Position numbers and translations under genes: made by a program
Notes under the pieces: generated by a model
Told to the model about the DNA's origin: nothing
The model's database searches: none
What the model saw: only the letters and a program-made list of their open reading frames with translations
Assembly: GCA_030549335.1 (NCBI GenBank)
Contig: CM060183.1
Coordinates: 31,876,768 to 31,940,767 of the forward strand
Origin: Pontederia crassipes
Taxonomy: Eukaryota; Streptophyta; Magnoliopsida; Commelinales; Pontederiaceae
DNA length: 64,000 nucleotides
Direction of reading: 5' to 3'
Shown: piece after piece, positions 60,938-64,000 of the stretch
How the letters are laid out: every line of letters begins with the position of its first letter
Position numbering within the stretch: the stretch's first letter is position 1

Positions 60938-60964
60938 TCCCCCAATCCTCCTCTTCCATCCCTA

Positions 60965-62266
60965 GAGCGGCCTCCCATCAACCTCTCCATCTCGCTGGAT
61001 CAGCTACAAGAAAAATCTGAAAAAATTGTTGACATTAAAGGTCTCTCTGAAAGTCACCGAACTTGCAAACTCTTTCTTCTTGTTCCATTTTGCAGATATG
61101 GAAGATCGAGAGCGTGTACTAACTGGAGGGTCATGGATCCTCAATGACAACATCCTGCACGTCTCCCTCCCCAAGCCTTTTTTCCGACCGTTGGAAGAGC
61201 ATCTCATGACGTCGCTGATCTGGATAAAACTCCCAGGTCTTCCTTTCGAGTTATCTAATAGATCGTCTATCCTTCGTATTGCAGGGAAGTTTGGCACTCC
61301 ATTGAAGATTGACGACATCACCATTCAGGGGGAAAGGATTAATATGCTAGGGTCTGTATGGAGATAAATTTGGCCGATCCTGTAAAACAGGGCATCTGGA
61401 TTCGTTTGCCGAACGGATCAAGGCATTTCCAACAGGTTCTATATGACAATATTCCCCTCTTTTGTTTCTCCTATGGGCGAGTTGGACATGTCATGTCCAG
61501 TTGCTCGGAGAGGAAGATGGATGCCGGTGATGGAGTTCCTCCCTCATCGGAACCCCCTCTATTTGGCAACTGGATGAGATCTCTCCCACCTTGCCGGTGA
61601 CGTATGGAGCCCCCTCCATCGCACTTGGGCCCTACGGTCCCTGACCGCAACGACGTGGTTCACTCGTCTGAATCGGTCGTGAGTCACTTTGCAGACCTGC
61701 AGGAAACCCTAAATCCAGATCATCCAATTGATGATCGAGCGGGGGGACCATTCGCTAACTCTGACACATCCATACTATTACAAGCACGTGACTTCTCTCC
61801 TCTATCACATGTCCACACTCCACGTGGCTCCTCCTCGCGGGGAAAGGTCTCCTTCCCGAGACTTCCTTACGCATCCCCACCTCCTCTCCCTCACATCTCG
61901 TCTCCTCATCTATCTCTTTGTACTGAAAACTCTAGCAAGGTGCAAACACATGATGCGATGGTGGAGCAAGTTTCTGTCAGGATCTTGGAGCCGGCGATTG
62001 TTAAGTCCTCGTCGGAAGCTTCCGAAGAGGAGCGAAACGATCCAGACTTGGCACCCTACACCATAGTCATGAGCAAAAGAACTAGGAAGACAAAACAACA
62101 CTTCTCTCCCCCTCCTCCATCCCAGAAGCAGAAGAAAATTACCAAACGCCATAGTCAGGTAAGACAGCTTAAATCAACATCACACACTGATAACGATGCT
62201 TATTCTTTGCAGAATCTGGACACTCAGGAGCTGGGCCCCTCGGCCTACGCACAACCACTCTTATGA
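60965..62266 (+). pseudogene. LINE ORF1 (DUF4283 and zinc-knuckle type), broken
   Basis: RNA-binding ORF1 protein of plant L1 elements. The DUF4283-like part (to 61367) has ADMEDRERVLTGGSWIL, SLIWIKLPGLPFEL and RIAGKFGTPLKID. The zinc knuckle at about 61460-61515 reads CFSYGRVGHVMSSC, where the second Cys of CX2C is replaced by Tyr. A frame change lies near 61360 and an in-frame TGA at 61598-61600. The C-terminal part is Ser/Pro-rich with basic runs. Its stop overlaps the ORF2 start by ATGA at 62263-62266. Confidence 0.8.
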
Positions 62267-64000
62267 AGATACTACAATGGAATTATCGTGGTGCTGCTCG
62301 TGGAAAAGTCCGCGACCGCCTTAGAGATTTAATCAGGACAACACATCCAGATATTTTGGTACTCCTAGAAACTCACACTACCTTGGAAAAATCTAACACT
62401 GTTATCCATAGATTAGGAAAGGATTGGCAGGGTATCTTCTGCCCTAACACTGGTGCTGCGGGGGGTATTATTCTTGAATGGTCGGGTAATGATATCCATG
62501 TAACATCGCTCTAGACCTCCTACGAGGCTTTGCATGCCATTGTTACCCATGAGGGCTTCTCATTTTTTCTATCGTGTATTTATGCCAGTACATCTCCTAT
62601 AACAAGAAATTCTCTCAGGCATGATCTTATGAAATTTAACATGGATGACCTGTCTTAGGCCATCGTTGAGGACATGAATTGTATTCTCAACCCTGAAGAT
62701 AAAAGAGGAGGACTTGCTTTTAAATTGACCAAATCAATAAAGACATTTAGAAAAAACTAATATATAGACATGGGCTATTTGATCTACCACTGGTTGGTAC
62801 ACAATTTACTTGGTGTAATAACAGATTAGGGGGTGCACGAATTCTTTGTCGTCTTGATCGGCTACTTGTAAATCAAACATGGCTACTCCATCACCCTAAC
62901 CTGAAGTTACATACTCTACCAAGAGGCGTATCTGATCATGCTCCTTTATTATTATCTACCTAATGTATTAAGGGAAAACCTAGGACTTTCAAATATGAAC
63001 ACTTTTGGTTTGAGTACCCTTAGGCCAAGAATATTGTCCGGGGGCTTGGGAGCAATGCCACAACTCTAACCTTTATACTACTATCCCAAAAGTTTTAAAT
63101 GAAATTAAACGTAAAACTCTTCACTAGAACAAGCATGACTTGGGTAGTCTTGAAATTAAGGTAGAAACAACACAACAGAAGATTACACAACTTGAACTGA
63201 AAGATGAAAATAGTGAATTAACTCAAGACGAGTCTCTTAAGCTCAGGTCTCTTTACAATCAGCATGCTGCATACTTAAGACAAATCACTTTAAAATGGTG
63301 GAGTAAATCTAAAATAACATGGCTTAAGGGTGGTGATAAGAATTCTAAATTCTTTCACCTAACCACATTGGTTAGGTAATTTAAGAACCTTATTAATTCT
63401 ATTGAGGACAATCAGGATATTCTCTTCACTACTGAAGGGGATATCCTAAGACTATTCACCGAGCACTATACCAGGCTATGATCTGATGACTTGCCACCTC
63501 CCCAAAATAGTATCAATTGGCCGAATCTTCCTAGATTAGATGACTCTTGGCTAGACTCCTTATCTGCCCCTATTATGGATATTGAAATCAAGAACTGCCT
63601 TTGGGCTATGCCTATCTGCAAAGTTCTTGGACCTGATGGTTTTACTACTGAGTTCTACAATAATTATTGGCATATCATCGGACCTGATATAAATAAACAC
63701 ATCCAATCCATTTTTCATGACTCACACATACCTGCAGACCTAGCACATACCTCTCTGATCTTTATACCTAAAAAGAACACCCCAAAGAGAGCTACTGACT
63801 ATAGACCAATTGCCCTATGCAATGTTATATATAGACTTATTACTAATTCTTGCTAATAGATTGAAACATACTCTCCCCTCCCTTATTCACTCTGCCCAGG
63901 CTGTCTACGTGACTAATATATCCATACAAGATAATATTCTGATTGTCCAATAGCTTGTACACAGTATGATGAGGGGTAGGAGAAAATACATGCTCATTAA
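62263..64000 (+). pseudogene. LINE ORF2 endonuclease and reverse transcriptase, broken and partial
   Basis: The start MKILQWNYRG is the usual N-terminus of the L1 AP-like endonuclease (normally WNCRG). It is followed by LLETHT with the catalytic Glu. Further endonuclease blocks in interrupted frames include EDMNCIL (normally GDFN) and GVSDHAPL. A linker with KWWSKSKITWLKGGDKNSKFFH-type sequence lies at 63290-63360. The RT begins at 63491, with VLGPDGFTTEFYNNYW, LIFIPKK and DYRPIALCNVIYR. A frame change near 63850 carries on into ILANRLK. Stops occur at 62512, around 62656 and elsewhere. The RT catalytic box lies beyond the window. Confidence 0.87.

Larger units (their letters stand above)
60938..64000 (+). 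mobile_element. L1-type LINE, decayed, cut by window end
   Basis: A plant L1-like non-LTR retrotransposon on the plus strand, with ORF1 followed by ORF2 (endonuclease then RT). There are no LTRs. Several stops and frame changes show it is inactive. It continues past base 64000, so the poly-A tail and target duplication are not visible. Confidence 0.88.

Overview
This is about 64 kb of plant nuclear DNA. Evidence: spliced genes of the land-plant malectin-like/LRR receptor-kinase family (subfamily LRR-I), an Athila-type Ty3/gypsy element, a Copia-like element with a tRNA-Met type primer site, an L1-type LINE, hAT and CACTA DNA transposon ends, and very AT-rich intergenic DNA. A dicot is likely. 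The species cannot be named from the sequence.

Layout: 1-9143 is a decayed Athila-type retrotransposon on the minus strand (LTR 7449-9143, primer site 7425-7440, long leader, gag, protease, RT, RNase H, integrase down to 566). 9144-15580 is gene-poor and holds a hAT-like MITE with an exact 8-bp target duplication and an (ATT)n microsatellite. 15582-30030 (minus) is gene A, an apparently intact 13-exon LRR-I receptor kinase of 889 codons, whose 6.8-kb first intron carries insertions. 30140-35550 is repeat-rich spacer. 35554-40790 (minus) is gene B, an intact 8-exon paralogue of 580 codons with the same malectin-like and LRR ectodomain but no kinase; its last exon encodes a Ser-Pro-rich stretch and a short hydrophobic C-terminus. 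41695-46890 holds two copies of the DNA that lies downstream of gene A, with hAT and CACTA pieces. 46894-49105 is a non-autonomous Copia-like element with exact CATAC target duplications. 49292-60200 (minus) is gene C, a close copy of gene A broken by three single-base indels and carrying a 2.2-kb solo LTR in an intron. 60915 to the end is a decayed LINE inserted in what would be intron 1 of gene C.

Genes A, B and C form a head-to-tail tandem cluster made by segmental duplication: A and C share exons, introns and downstream DNA, and several transposons sit in only one copy. A is a predicted plasma-membrane RD kinase, C is a pseudogene, and B looks like a secreted or membrane-tethered receptor-like protein. 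The most interesting feature is gene B, where the cytoplasmic half of a receptor kinase appears to have been replaced by a Ser-Pro-rich linker and a GPI-signal-like tail.
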